Source of the DNA: Cognataquiflexum gelatinilyticum
GTDB taxonomy: Bacteria; Bacteroidota; Bacteroidia; Cytophagales; Cyclobacteriaceae
NCBI RefSeq assembly: GCF_024813435.1
Contig: NZ_JANAEZ010000013.1
Coordinates: 1 to 64,000, forward strand
Length of the DNA: 64,000 nt
Direction: 5' to 3'
Shown here: positions 51,768 through 60,085 of the stretch, piece by piece
Position numbering within the stretch: position 1 is the first letter of the stretch
How the letters are laid out: every line of letters begins with the position of its first letter
Translations under genes and position numbers: made by a program
The notes under the pieces: model-generated
What the model saw: the letters and a program-made list of their open reading frames with translations, nothing else
Database searches by the model: none
Told to the model about the DNA's origin: nothing

Positions 51768-51797
51768 CAAAACTATGTTATTCCTTAGAAATACAAT
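51768..51797 (-). promoter_or_regulatory. candidate promoter of the panC operon
   Basis: Minus strand ATTG (51794-51797), 18 nt, then TAGTTTTG (51768-51775). The -7 box matches TAnnTTTG. Start near 51761, 26 nt before panC. Confidence 0.5.
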
Positions 51798-51817
51798 GGA
51801 TTTACCGCTTTTTTTTG

Positions 51818-51825
51818 TATATTTG
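51818..51825 (+). promoter_or_regulatory. -7 element of the GT5-like gene
   Basis: TATATTTG, a perfect TAnnTTTG, 36 nt before the ATG at 51861. The -33 region has no TTTG. Confidence 0.45.
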
Positions 51826-51860
51826 TGCGTTTATTATCACTCATCTAAACACAACAAGGT

Positions 51861-52670
51861 ATGTCCAAACTCCGTATTCTCTACGTTGCAAGTGAAATCA
51901 ATCCGTTTTTACAGACTTCTGAGGTGGCAAATTTCGTCAGGGCACTGCCCCAGGCGATGCAGGAAATGGGGATGGAAATCCGTATTCTTGTGCCGAGATT
52001 TGGGCTCATCAATGAAAGAAAGAATAGATTGCATGAAGTAGTGAGGCTGTCAGGGATCAACATTGCCGTAGGAGAAGAAGAGAAACCTTTGATCATCAAG
52101 GTTGCTTCCATTCCAAATGCCAAGCTTCAGGTTTACTTCATCGACAATGAAGACTACTTCCAAAGAAAGAGTGTGTTTCATGATAAGCATGAAAAATTCT
52201 ATGAAGACAATGACGAAAGGGCTATTTTCTTTTGCAAAGGTGTCATTGAAACAGTAAAAAAATTAGGCTGGGCTCCTGATGTGGTACATTGCAATGATTG
52301 GATGACAAGTCTGATCCCCATGTATCTCAAAACCACCTACAAAAACGAGCCTCTCTTTAAGGACACAAAATCGGTTTTTGCTATTTACAATACCGGATTT
52401 ACCCATAAATTTGGCGACGATTTGTTTGAGAAAGTCAAAATGGTAGACATCGATGATGCTATCTTGGCACCTCTAAAGTCAAAAGATTACGAAGGCTTCC
52501 TCAAAATTGGAATGGAATATGCCGACGTAGTCATCAAAAGTGAAGACATATCCGAAAACCTCAGCAAACTCATCGAGGAGTGCTCTAAAGAAAAACAGTG
52601 TGAGATTAACAACGAAGAAGAGAAACTTTTTGAAAGTTATTACAACATCTATAATGACTTGGCCGGCTAA
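51861..52670 (+). CDS. glycogen/starch synthase-like half protein (GT5 N-terminal domain only)
   Basis: A 269-residue protein matching only the N-terminal Rossmann half of GT5 glycogen synthases (about 480 residues): ILYVASEINPFLQT, EMGMEIRILVPRFG and GWAPDVVHCNDWMTSLIPMYLKT are recognisable. The C-terminal nucleotide-sugar half is absent and the KxGGL loop that binds ADP-glucose is QTSEVANF (residues 18-25), so catalysis is unlikely. It is not a frameshift relic: the following frame encodes a different, real gene. Probably a regulatory or binding protein. The gene overlaps the DUF4270 start by 17 bases, so the two are coupled. Confidence 0.85.
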   Translation: MSKLRILYVASEINPFLQTSEVANFVRALPQAMQEMGMEIRILVPRFGLINERKNRLHEVVRLSGINIAVGEEEKPLIIKVASIPNAKLQVYFIDNEDYFQRKSVFHDKHEKFYEDNDERAIFFCKGVIETVKKLGWAPDVVHCNDWMTSLIPMYLKTTYKNEPLFKDTKSVFAIYNTGFTHKFGDDLFEKVKMVDIDDAILAPLKSKDYEGFLKIGMEYADVVIKSEDISENLSKLIEECSKEKQCEINNEEEKLFESYYNIYNDLAG

Positions 52671-53997
52671 ACTGTCAGCGATATTATTCATTGTTCTTAC
52701 CATTGCAACTTCCTGTGAGGATCCTTCCAATATAGGTTTGGAGCTGGATCCTGAAAACAACCAGATAGGGGTATTCTACCAAGAAATATCCCTATCTGCT
52801 TCTGTTGTACTTCAAGATTCCTTGAGTACCACCAATAGCGGTGTGTTGGTCTATGGAAATGAGGAAAGCGATTTTTTTGGTAAAACAGAAAGTATAGGAT
52901 ACACACGACTTTTTTTCAATAGAGATATTGCCAGACCTAAAGAAAATGCAATCCTTGATTCGGTCAGGTTTTTATTCAATATGCGGGAAGTACTTACCGC
53001 AGATACCATCAATCCCAAAACCATCAATGTCCATCTTCTTACTGAGCAGATTCGCGATGTGGACTATTATAATTTCAGTAGCGTAGCCTATGAGCCTACT
53101 CCTTCTTTTAGTGCTACATTTGATTTTACAGACAGACAGGATACAATAGTGTCTACCAAAATCGACAACGCACTGACTCAGGAAATTTTTGATGAATTAA
53201 AAGATGGCAGGTATTTTCAGGACATTTTCTCTTTTCGTGAGTTTTTACCAGGCCTCGCCTTCAAAGCAGAGGAGGGTGAAAACGTTGGTTTTAGTACCGT
53301 GATAGGAAATAATACTGGTTTTATTTTCTATTTCAAAAATGAAGGGGACACAGTCTCAAGAGCCTATCCAATTGCAACAGGCATAAATTTCAATTTAGCC
53401 AGGCATTTCAGCCAAGTTATCAATGACCCTACAGGGACGCCAATTGAGGTCGTCACCGAACCGACCACATCTTATGATTTGGGTCAGTATGCCGGCGGAA
53501 AATCGACATTTGGGATGTATATCAAATTGGACATGAGCCCATTGGATGAGTTTTTAGACACTTTGGAAAATGCCAATTTCAATCAGGTAACCTTGGAAAT
53601 GGGTCCTGTAGTCAATTTTTCCGCTGATAGATTACCTCCTCAGTTTCATATTATGTTTTTTACCAATGAAACCAATGAAGTTTTATTCCGAACAGACGGA
53701 CTTCCTATGGCCGTACAGCCCGAAGGAAGAGTTCAGGTAGATCCGGTAACCTCAGAACCTATTTATTCTGACCAACCGGCTTTGTTAGCTTTTATTAACA
53801 ACGAAAAATTTTATAGGCAATTCATCACTTCCCACGTGAATGCTTTGTATAGAAAGAAAATGCCAAGAAGAGACTTTCTTTTATATCCCGCTGTCTCCAC
53901 GCAGGACAGAAATTTTATCCAATCTCTGAAAGATTATGTCATTGACCAGAATACGATTAAAATGAAAATATTCTATTCAAGAAGCAGATCTTTGTAG
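52654..53997 (+). CDS. DUF4270 family lipoprotein
   Basis: A 447-residue outer-membrane-type lipoprotein: MTWPAKLSAILFIVLTIATSC, with the lipobox cysteine at 21, then EDPSNIGLELDPENNQIGVFY, the family's usual start. DUF4270 proteins are specific to Bacteroidota and have no known activity. The ATG 52654 gives a clean signal peptide and overlaps the GT5-like gene; the frame is open back to 52540 but that extension is hydrophilic and basic. The GT5-like protein, DUF4270 and glmS in that order suggests a shared cell-envelope theme, which is inference. Confidence 0.87.
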   Translation: MTWPAKLSAILFIVLTIATSCEDPSNIGLELDPENNQIGVFYQEISLSASVVLQDSLSTTNSGVLVYGNEESDFFGKTESIGYTRLFFNRDIARPKENAILDSVRFLFNMREVLTADTINPKTINVHLLTEQIRDVDYYNFSSVAYEPTPSFSATFDFTDRQDTIVSTKIDNALTQEIFDELKDGRYFQDIFSFREFLPGLAFKAEEGENVGFSTVIGNNTGFIFYFKNEGDTVSRAYPIATGINFNLARHFSQVINDPTGTPIEVVTEPTTSYDLGQYAGGKSTFGMYIKLDMSPLDEFLDTLENANFNQVTLEMGPVVNFSADRLPPQFHIMFFTNETNEVLFRTDGLPMAVQPEGRVQVDPVTSEPIYSDQPALLAFINNEKFYRQFITSHVNALYRKKMPRRDFLLYPAVSTQDRNFIQSLKDYVIDQNTIKMKIFYSRSRSL

Positions 53998-54069
53998 AAT
54001 GACATATTTTAAAGAAGTGGAGATAAAAATTGTTTTATTTTAAAGAAGGGTATTTTTTAGACCATAATT

Positions 54070-54099
54070 TTTGCGATAATTCTAAAAAGTTTACATTTG
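54070..54099 (+). promoter_or_regulatory. promoter of glmS
   Basis: TTTG (54070-54073), 18 nt, TACATTTG (54092-54099). The -7 box is a perfect match. Start near 54106, 13 nt before the ATG. No ribozyme leader fits in so short a 5' region. Confidence 0.65.
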
Positions 54100-54118
54100 G
54101 GCTGTTAAATTTTTATAT

Positions 54119-55960
54119 ATGTGTGGAATCGTAGCTTATGTAGGGCAAAAAGAAGCCTTACCAATCATCATCAAAGGACTTAAGAGATTAGAATACCGGG
54201 GTTATGATAGTGCCGGTGTGGCTTTACTCGGGCAAGACGGCCTCAGCATTTACAAGAAAAAAGGGAAAGTTTCAGAACTGGAAAATCATCTTGAAAGTTT
54301 CAGGGATTTGAACTCCAAAATAGGAATTGGTCATACCCGTTGGGCGACACACGGTGAACCCAATGATGTCAATGCACATCCTCATTATTCCTCCAATGAA
54401 AAATTTGCAATGATCCATAACGGAATCATTGAAAATTATGATGTCCTCAAAACCGACCTGATCAACAAGGGTTACAAATTCCAAAGTGAAACAGACTCTG
54501 AGGTTTTTATCAAATTCATTGAAGACATCTATGCTAACAATTACATCAGCCTCGAGGAAGCAGTAAGGTTGGCTTTGCATAAAGTCGTCGGTGCTTATGC
54601 CATCGTCATCATGAACATTGAAGAGCCGGACACCCTCATTGCAGCGAGAAAAGGCTCTCCCCTTGTTATCGGGGTCGGAGAAGATGAGTACTTCTTAGCT
54701 TCAGATGCAACACCAATTATAGAATATACCAATCAGGTGGTCTACCTTGATGATTATGAAATTGCAGTCATCCGTGACAACAAACTTCAGATCAAAACCA
54801 TCGAGAACGTAGAGACCAATCCTTATATCAATCAACTTGAAATGGAACTTGAGGCCATCGAAAAAGGAGGCTATGAGCATTTCATGTTGAAAGAAATTAA
54901 CGAGCAACCAAGATCTATCGCAGATTGTATGCGTGGAAGATTGGATGCCAAAAACGGCAGGCTGGTTCTTGGTGGCTTGAGGGATTATATGAATAAATTC
55001 CAAAACGCAGATAGAATCATCATCACTGCCTGTGGAACTTCTTGGCATGCCGGCTTGGTAGCTGAATACCTTTTTGAAGAATTTGCAAGAATTCCTGTAG
55101 AAGTGGAATATGCTTCCGAATTCAGGTACAGAAACCCAGTCATTTCAGAAAAAGATTTTGTCATCGCCATTTCCCAATCCGGGGAAACAGCCGATACTTT
55201 GGCTGCCATCGAATTGGCTAAATCCAAAGGCGCCACCATCTTCGGAGTGTGTAATGTCGTAGGATCTTCAATCCCGAGAGCAACACACGCCGGATCGTAT
55301 ACCCACGCAGGTCCTGAAATCGGAGTAGCTTCCACCAAAGCTTTTACAGCACAGATTTCTGTTCTGACGATGATGGCCTTGAAATTGGGATATCAAAGAG
55401 GAACTTTGTCAGAAACGCGGTACATGCACCTATTGAATGAATTGGCAACAATTCCTTCCAAAGTAGAAAGAGCGCTTAAACTTGATGCAAAGGTCAAAGC
55501 CATTGCAGCAGAATACAAAGATTCTCGCAACTTCCTTTACTTAGGAAGGGGATACAACTTCCCGGTAGCATTGGAAGGGGCATTGAAGCTCAAAGAAATT
55601 TCTTACATCCATGCAGAAGGTTATCCTGCAGCAGAAATGAAACACGGTCCAATTGCTTTGATTGATCAGGAAATGCCGGTAGTCTTCATCGCTACCAAAG
55701 ACAGCTCTTATGAAAAAGTCGTCAGCAACATTCAGGAGGTAAAAGCCCGAAAAGGTAAGATCATTGCCGTAGTCACAGAGGGGGATACCACTGTCAGAGG
55801 ATTAGCAGACCATGTGATCGAAATTCCTGAAACAGAAGAAGCCTTTGTTCCTTTGATTGCAGTGGTTCCCTTGCAGCAACTCTCCTACCACATCGCAGTC
55901 ATGAGAGGCTGCAATGTCGATCAGCCAAGGAATCTGGCGAAGTCAGTGACGGTTGAATAA
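54119..55960 (+). CDS. glmS: glutamine--fructose-6-phosphate aminotransferase
   Basis: A 613-residue enzyme that makes glucosamine-6-phosphate for peptidoglycan and lipopolysaccharide. The glutaminase half begins MCGIVAYVGQ with Cys2 as nucleophile; RYRGYDSAGVAL, GHTRWATHGEPN and MIHNGIIENY are conserved. Two SIS isomerase domains follow (ACGTSWHAGLVAEYLFEE, SQSGETADTLAAIELAKSKG, LGRGYNFPVALEGALKLKEISYIHAEGYPAAEMKHGPIALID), and it ends PRNLAKSVTVE as expected. Full length. Terminator 80 nt downstream. Confidence 0.97.
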   Translation: MCGIVAYVGQKEALPIIIKGLKRLEYRGYDSAGVALLGQDGLSIYKKKGKVSELENHLESFRDLNSKIGIGHTRWATHGEPNDVNAHPHYSSNEKFAMIHNGIIENYDVLKTDLINKGYKFQSETDSEVFIKFIEDIYANNYISLEEAVRLALHKVVGAYAIVIMNIEEPDTLIAARKGSPLVIGVGEDEYFLASDATPIIEYTNQVVYLDDYEIAVIRDNKLQIKTIENVETNPYINQLEMELEAIEKGGYEHFMLKEINEQPRSIADCMRGRLDAKNGRLVLGGLRDYMNKFQNADRIIITACGTSWHAGLVAEYLFEEFARIPVEVEYASEFRYRNPVISEKDFVIAISQSGETADTLAAIELAKSKGATIFGVCNVVGSSIPRATHAGSYTHAGPEIGVASTKAFTAQISVLTMMALKLGYQRGTLSETRYMHLLNELATIPSKVERALKLDAKVKAIAAEYKDSRNFLYLGRGYNFPVALEGALKLKEISYIHAEGYPAAEMKHGPIALIDQEMPVVFIATKDSSYEKVVSNIQEVKARKGKIIAVVTEGDTTVRGLADHVIEIPETEEAFVPLIAVVPLQQLSYHIAVMRGCNVDQPRNLAKSVTVE

Positions 55961-56041
55961 AGGGGTTAAAGGTAACTGGTAAGAGGCGAAAGGTGGGTTC
56001 AGATTACCGCTTTAGATTTTGGTAAAAAAATCAATACAAAT

Positions 56042-56082
56042 CATGACTGCCCTTTGGTAAATCCGAAGGGCAGTTTTTGTTT
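56042..56082 (+). terminator. terminator of glmS
   Basis: ACTGCCCTT (56046-56054) pairs with AAGGGCAGT (56066-56074), extended by three more pairs, followed by TTTTTGTTTTT. Confidence 0.85.
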
Positions 56083-56185
56083 TTGGGCACCAACAAGATT
56101 CCATTTTGAAGAATTACCTCTCAATGAAGATTTTAACTATTCCCAGTGATATTAGTAGATCATTATTTATTGAACAACAAAGAAA

Positions 56186-56277
56186 CAAAGAAAACAAAAG
56201 TCCGATCTTTGTTCCCTTTTGTTCCTTTATGGTAAATATGCTTTTTCCTCTGCGTTTTTGAGTCTCTGCGTGAATTA
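56186..56277 (-). repeat. solo intergenic repeat related to the GxxExxY flanks
   Basis: The stretch has AAACAAAG-type blocks and their inverted CTTTTGTTCCTTT counterparts, then CCTCTGCGTTTTTGAGTCTCTGCGTG. The reverse complement of 56241-56275 (TTCACGCAGAGACTC and CGCAGAGG) has the same layout as the right flank at 16827-16858. No GxxExxY gene is present here. The rest of the 459-bp gap between glmS and the M14 gene holds only the terminator. Confidence 0.5.
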
Positions 56278-56419
56278 AAAAATACAATGGAATCTTTCAA
56301 TTTAAGCTTTTACATGAAGGGTATTTGAAGAAATTAGGAAGCATTGCATTTTGTGAACGAATTGGAAAAAAATAAATTTTCTTCCTTATTTTCCTTTCCG
56401 CCTTCAAAACCACCTTCCC

Positions 56420-59008
56420 ATGAAAAAAATACAAAGTCTTTTCTTGTTTTTCCTGATGTCCACACTCTCTGTTTTTGGGCAAAAAAGTCCTGCAGGAACC
56501 GCAGACATCTCCCTTCAATATTACCTTCCTTCCGGATTTACTTACAATGAAAAAATCCCCAAACCAAAAGACATTTTGGGGTTTGAGGTGGGTGAATGGA
56601 ATGCAGGTTACGATCAGGTAATCCGGTATTTTGAAAAACTTGCTGATAGTTCTCCCCGGGTAAAATTTGAAATCATCGGATATACCTATGAAAAGCGGCC
56701 CCAAATCATGTTGACGATCACCTCTCCAGAAAACCTCGCCAACATCGATAAAATCAAATCCGACAGACAGCAACTCCGTGACCCCAATGCCAAGATTGAT
56801 TTTGATAAAATGCCCTTGGTCATGGCCGCGGGATATTCGGTCCATGGCAATGAGGCAAGCGCAATCAATTCCTCGATTTTAGCGGCCTACCATTTTGCTG
56901 CAGCAAATGAGATAGAACAAGACTTAAAAAACATCATCATCCTGATAGATCCTGCACTGAATCCTGACGGAAGCAACCGCTACGCTTCTTGGGTCAATAC
57001 CCACAGGTCTTACAACCTCAACGGCGATCCCGCAAACAGAGAACACAGCGAAGCTTGGCCGGGCGGAAGGGGAAACCATTATTGGTTTGACCTCAACAGG
57101 GATTGGCTGCTTGTACAGCATCCTGAATCACAAAACAGGGTCGCTAAATTTCAGGAATGGCTACCCAATATTTACCTGGATTACCATGAAATGGGAACCA
57201 ACAATACTTTCTTTTTTCAGCCGGGAATCCCAAGTCGGGACCATCCACTGACTCCAAAGAAAAATATGGAACTGACGGAGAAAATCGCCCAATACCATGC
57301 CAAGGCCATGGATGATTTGGGTTCTCTTTACCATTCGAGGGAAAGTTTTGACGAGTATTATTTTGGCTATGGCTCCACTTATCCTGATATCCAGGGTTCA
57401 ATAGGCATTTTGTTTGAGCAGGCTTCCTCAAGAGGTCATTTGCAGGAAAGCATCTATGGTCCTTTGCCTTTTGCTTTTACCATCAGAAATCAGTTCAGAA
57501 CGAGCGTGAGTTCTTTTGAAGCTGCGAAAAACATGCGTGGAGAGATCAACAAATTCATGCAGGATTTTTATACCGAATCGCTGAAAACCGCAGCTTTGGA
57601 TACTGATAAGGCCTATATTTTTGGAAATCCGGATGATGGTGCAAGAAGCTTTCACTTGGCAGAAATGATCCAACAACATCAGATCGATGTCTACTCCCTC
57701 AACCAAAACATCACTGTCAACGGTGTCCCTTTTGAGAAAGAAAAAGCCTATATCGTCCCGCTAGACCAACCGCAATACAAGTTGATCAAGGCGATTTTTG
57801 AAACTCGAAATACTTTTCAGGACAGTCTTTTCTATGACGTCTCCGCGTGGACATTGCCGATGTCCTTCAACCTTGACTACACAGCATTGAGCAGCAAAAT
57901 CATGAATCTTGCCGATGTCACACTTCTCGAGGAGGGTTTTGGCAAAAAAGCCGGTACCCTGATCGGTGAAAAAAACGCTTATGCCTACGCCTTTGAATGG
58001 GCAGACTACTATGCCCCAAAAGCTGCCTATCACCTGATGGATGAAGGATTTTTGGTACGTCTGACGCATGAACCCATCACCCTTGCTGACGGAAAAGTCC
58101 TGAAAAGAGGAAGTATTCTAGTCAGCACACAAAGAGATGCTGAAGAAGATGCTGCCACCAAACTTCACTCCTCTTTAGCTTCCCTTGCTGCCGAAACGGG
58201 AATCACTGTCTACGGCATCAATACCGGATATACTTCGGGTGTCAATATCGGATCTCCAAGCATTGATGTGTTGAAAAAACCAGAAGTCGCTGTCTTGGTA
58301 GGAACAGGTGTCGCAAGCGGAGAAGCCGGAGAAATGTGGCACCTCTTGGACCAAAGGTTTGATATGCCAATAACCCTCTTACCTGTAGAAAGACTACGAA
58401 ATACCGACATGAGTAGGTACAATGTCCTTATCATGCCGAATGGCAATTATTCAAGTTGGGGAAAATCCGAAGCCGAAGAAATCAAATCCTGGGCAAGTGC
58501 CGGAAATACCCTGATCGCGAGAGGCAATGCCATGACTTGGCTCAACAGCAATGAACTGGTTTCATTTACCTTCAAAAAAGAACCCAAAGAGGAAGAAAAA
58601 ATGGCCGCCCAACCTTATGAAGACTACACCAAAAATACCGGCGCAAGGATGACAAGCGGGACTATTTTCCATGCAAAGCTTGATGTAACCCATCCGATTG
58701 GATACGGCTATGGCAAGGCCGAGCTTTTCACTTTCCGAAACAGCAACCAAGTGCTCGAACCGGGAAAGAATCCTTATTCAAATCCCTTGGTCTATACCGA
58801 CAAGCCTTTGGCAAGTGGTTATGTCCATCCTGAAAACCTCGAGTTGGTCAGAAACAGCAGTGCCATTCAGGTCAAGCGCCTTGGCCGGGGACGGGTCATC
58901 GGCATGGTGGACAATCCCAACTTCAGGGCAATTTGGTACGGTACAAACAAGCTTTTCCTTAATGCCATATTCTTTGGTCAGGTGATCGAAAGCGGAACTG
59001 CAGATTGA
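56420..59008 (+). CDS. M14 family zinc carboxypeptidase
   Basis: An 862-residue exported peptidase with a signal peptide ending VFGQ. The M14 zinc site is His142 and Glu145 (YSVHGNEAS), with the third ligand probably His256 (LDYHEMG); NPDGSNRY, THRSYNLN and DLNRDWLL are conserved around it. Residues 380-862 are an extra C-terminal region rich in beta/alpha segments, typical of large Bacteroidota M14 enzymes, including a glutamine-amidotransferase-like part (VEVAVLVGTGVASGEAGEMWHLLDQRF). Probably degrades peptides outside the cell. Monocistronic. Confidence 0.92.
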   Translation: MKKIQSLFLFFLMSTLSVFGQKSPAGTADISLQYYLPSGFTYNEKIPKPKDILGFEVGEWNAGYDQVIRYFEKLADSSPRVKFEIIGYTYEKRPQIMLTITSPENLANIDKIKSDRQQLRDPNAKIDFDKMPLVMAAGYSVHGNEASAINSSILAAYHFAAANEIEQDLKNIIILIDPALNPDGSNRYASWVNTHRSYNLNGDPANREHSEAWPGGRGNHYWFDLNRDWLLVQHPESQNRVAKFQEWLPNIYLDYHEMGTNNTFFFQPGIPSRDHPLTPKKNMELTEKIAQYHAKAMDDLGSLYHSRESFDEYYFGYGSTYPDIQGSIGILFEQASSRGHLQESIYGPLPFAFTIRNQFRTSVSSFEAAKNMRGEINKFMQDFYTESLKTAALDTDKAYIFGNPDDGARSFHLAEMIQQHQIDVYSLNQNITVNGVPFEKEKAYIVPLDQPQYKLIKAIFETRNTFQDSLFYDVSAWTLPMSFNLDYTALSSKIMNLADVTLLEEGFGKKAGTLIGEKNAYAYAFEWADYYAPKAAYHLMDEGFLVRLTHEPITLADGKVLKRGSILVSTQRDAEEDAATKLHSSLASLAAETGITVYGINTGYTSGVNIGSPSIDVLKKPEVAVLVGTGVASGEAGEMWHLLDQRFDMPITLLPVERLRNTDMSRYNVLIMPNGNYSSWGKSEAEEIKSWASAGNTLIARGNAMTWLNSNELVSFTFKKEPKEEEKMAAQPYEDYTKNTGARMTSGTIFHAKLDVTHPIGYGYGKAELFTFRNSNQVLEPGKNPYSNPLVYTDKPLASGYVHPENLELVRNSSAIQVKRLGRGRVIGMVDNPNFRAIWYGTNKLFLNAIFFGQVIESGTAD

Positions 59009-59019
59009 TCTTTTTCCAA

Positions 59020-59060
59020 TTAACCCTCCAAGCCTTGAAAACCCTTGGAGGGTTATTCCT
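59020..59060 (+). terminator. hairpin between convergent M14 and AraC genes
   Basis: AACCCTCCAAG (59022-59032) pairs with CTTGGAGGGTT (59044-59054), an 11-bp perfect stem. The T run after it is short, so efficiency is uncertain. Confidence 0.65.
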
Positions 59061-59934
59061 ATTCTAGGGTCTTGAAATAATCCTTTTTGTAAACCAACGG
59101 CGTCACCCCAATCCTTTCCTTGAACTGTCTGTTAAAATTGGAAAGGGTATTGAAGCCGCTTTCGTAACAGATTTCGCTGATGTTGGCATCCATTTCATGT
59201 AACAGCTTACAGGCATGCCCGATCCTGACATCTGCAAGAAATTCCGAAAAAGACTTGTTCATCCTCGAAGAAAAGTACCGGCTGAAGGCACTTTCAGTCA
59301 TATTCGCCAAGGATGCCACTTCCTCCAACAGGATTTTTTGGCGGAAATTCTCCATCACATATTCATAGACTTTACTCATCCTGTCTTTTTCGGATTCTTT
59401 GTTGGTATTGATGTAGCCGGCCTGCGTAATGGGATGACAGTCGGAAGACTCTGACAAAACTTTCAGTATTTCCAGCAATTTCAGGATACTGTCAATACCT
59501 TTTGAATCAAGCAGTTTTTTCAATTGACTACGAAGCATCTCATTGGTCTTCCCTGTAATCTCCAATCCCCGCTCGGATTTTTGGAGCAAAGTCTTGATTG
59601 CTTCAAATTCCTCCTTGTCATAAATGGCATTTCCCAAAAAATCTTTCCCAAAGTACACCACAATCCCCTTTGTCGTGAGGCCGCTGTCTTTATCAAAGTA
59701 CTGCGGATCATTCCGCCACAAATGCGGAAGATTTGGCCCAGTAAAAACCAAATCAAACTCCTTGAAAGGCTTCATCTGATCGCCGATAAACCTGGTACCT
59801 TTTCCTTCCAAAACCAAAAACAATTGGTACTCATCGTGAAAGTGCCAATGTTTGTCAAAATTAGGGGCAACAAGCGCTTTAGCAACGAAAGCTTTGTCCT
59901 CAGGAATCCTTGATTTTTGAAGTGCCTGTTTCAT
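59059..59934 (-). CDS. AraC family transcriptional regulator with cupin domain
   Basis: A 291-residue regulator. The N-terminal half is a cupin sensor (FDKHWHFHDEYQLFLVLEGKGTRFIGDQ, with histidines in the metal/sugar-site pattern, and LVFTGPNLPHLW). The C-terminal AraC domain has both helix-turn-helix units (ILLEEVASLANMTESAFSRYFSSRMNKSF and NISEICYESGFNTLSNFNRQFKERIGVTPL). Cupin-AraC proteins commonly sense sugars. It is divergent from a ThuA/dehydrogenase lipoprotein and a sugar epimerase, which are reasonable targets, by inference. Confidence 0.92.
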   Translation of the reverse strand: MKQALQKSRIPEDKAFVAKALVAPNFDKHWHFHDEYQLFLVLEGKGTRFIGDQMKPFKEFDLVFTGPNLPHLWRNDPQYFDKDSGLTTKGIVVYFGKDFLGNAIYDKEEFEAIKTLLQKSERGLEITGKTNEMLRSQLKKLLDSKGIDSILKLLEILKVLSESSDCHPITQAGYINTNKESEKDRMSKVYEYVMENFRQKILLEEVASLANMTESAFSRYFSSRMNKSFSEFLADVRIGHACKLLHEMDANISEICYESGFNTLSNFNRQFKERIGVTPLVYKKDYFKTLE

Positions 59935-60085
59935 GATTAGTCAATTATGCCAAAATAATATTCAATTATCAAATTTATAGACAAAATTCAGTCACAATCA
60001 GCAAAAAAAAAGGAAGATTGCCATCTGTTTTATTTCCAATTTGAATCTTCCAATAAACCCTTATTTTCCCTAAATAACGCTATCC

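Noticed and set aside
51861..52670. Annotation as active glycogen synthase glgA
   Set aside because: The C-terminal half and the ADP-glucose-binding KxGG loop are missing.
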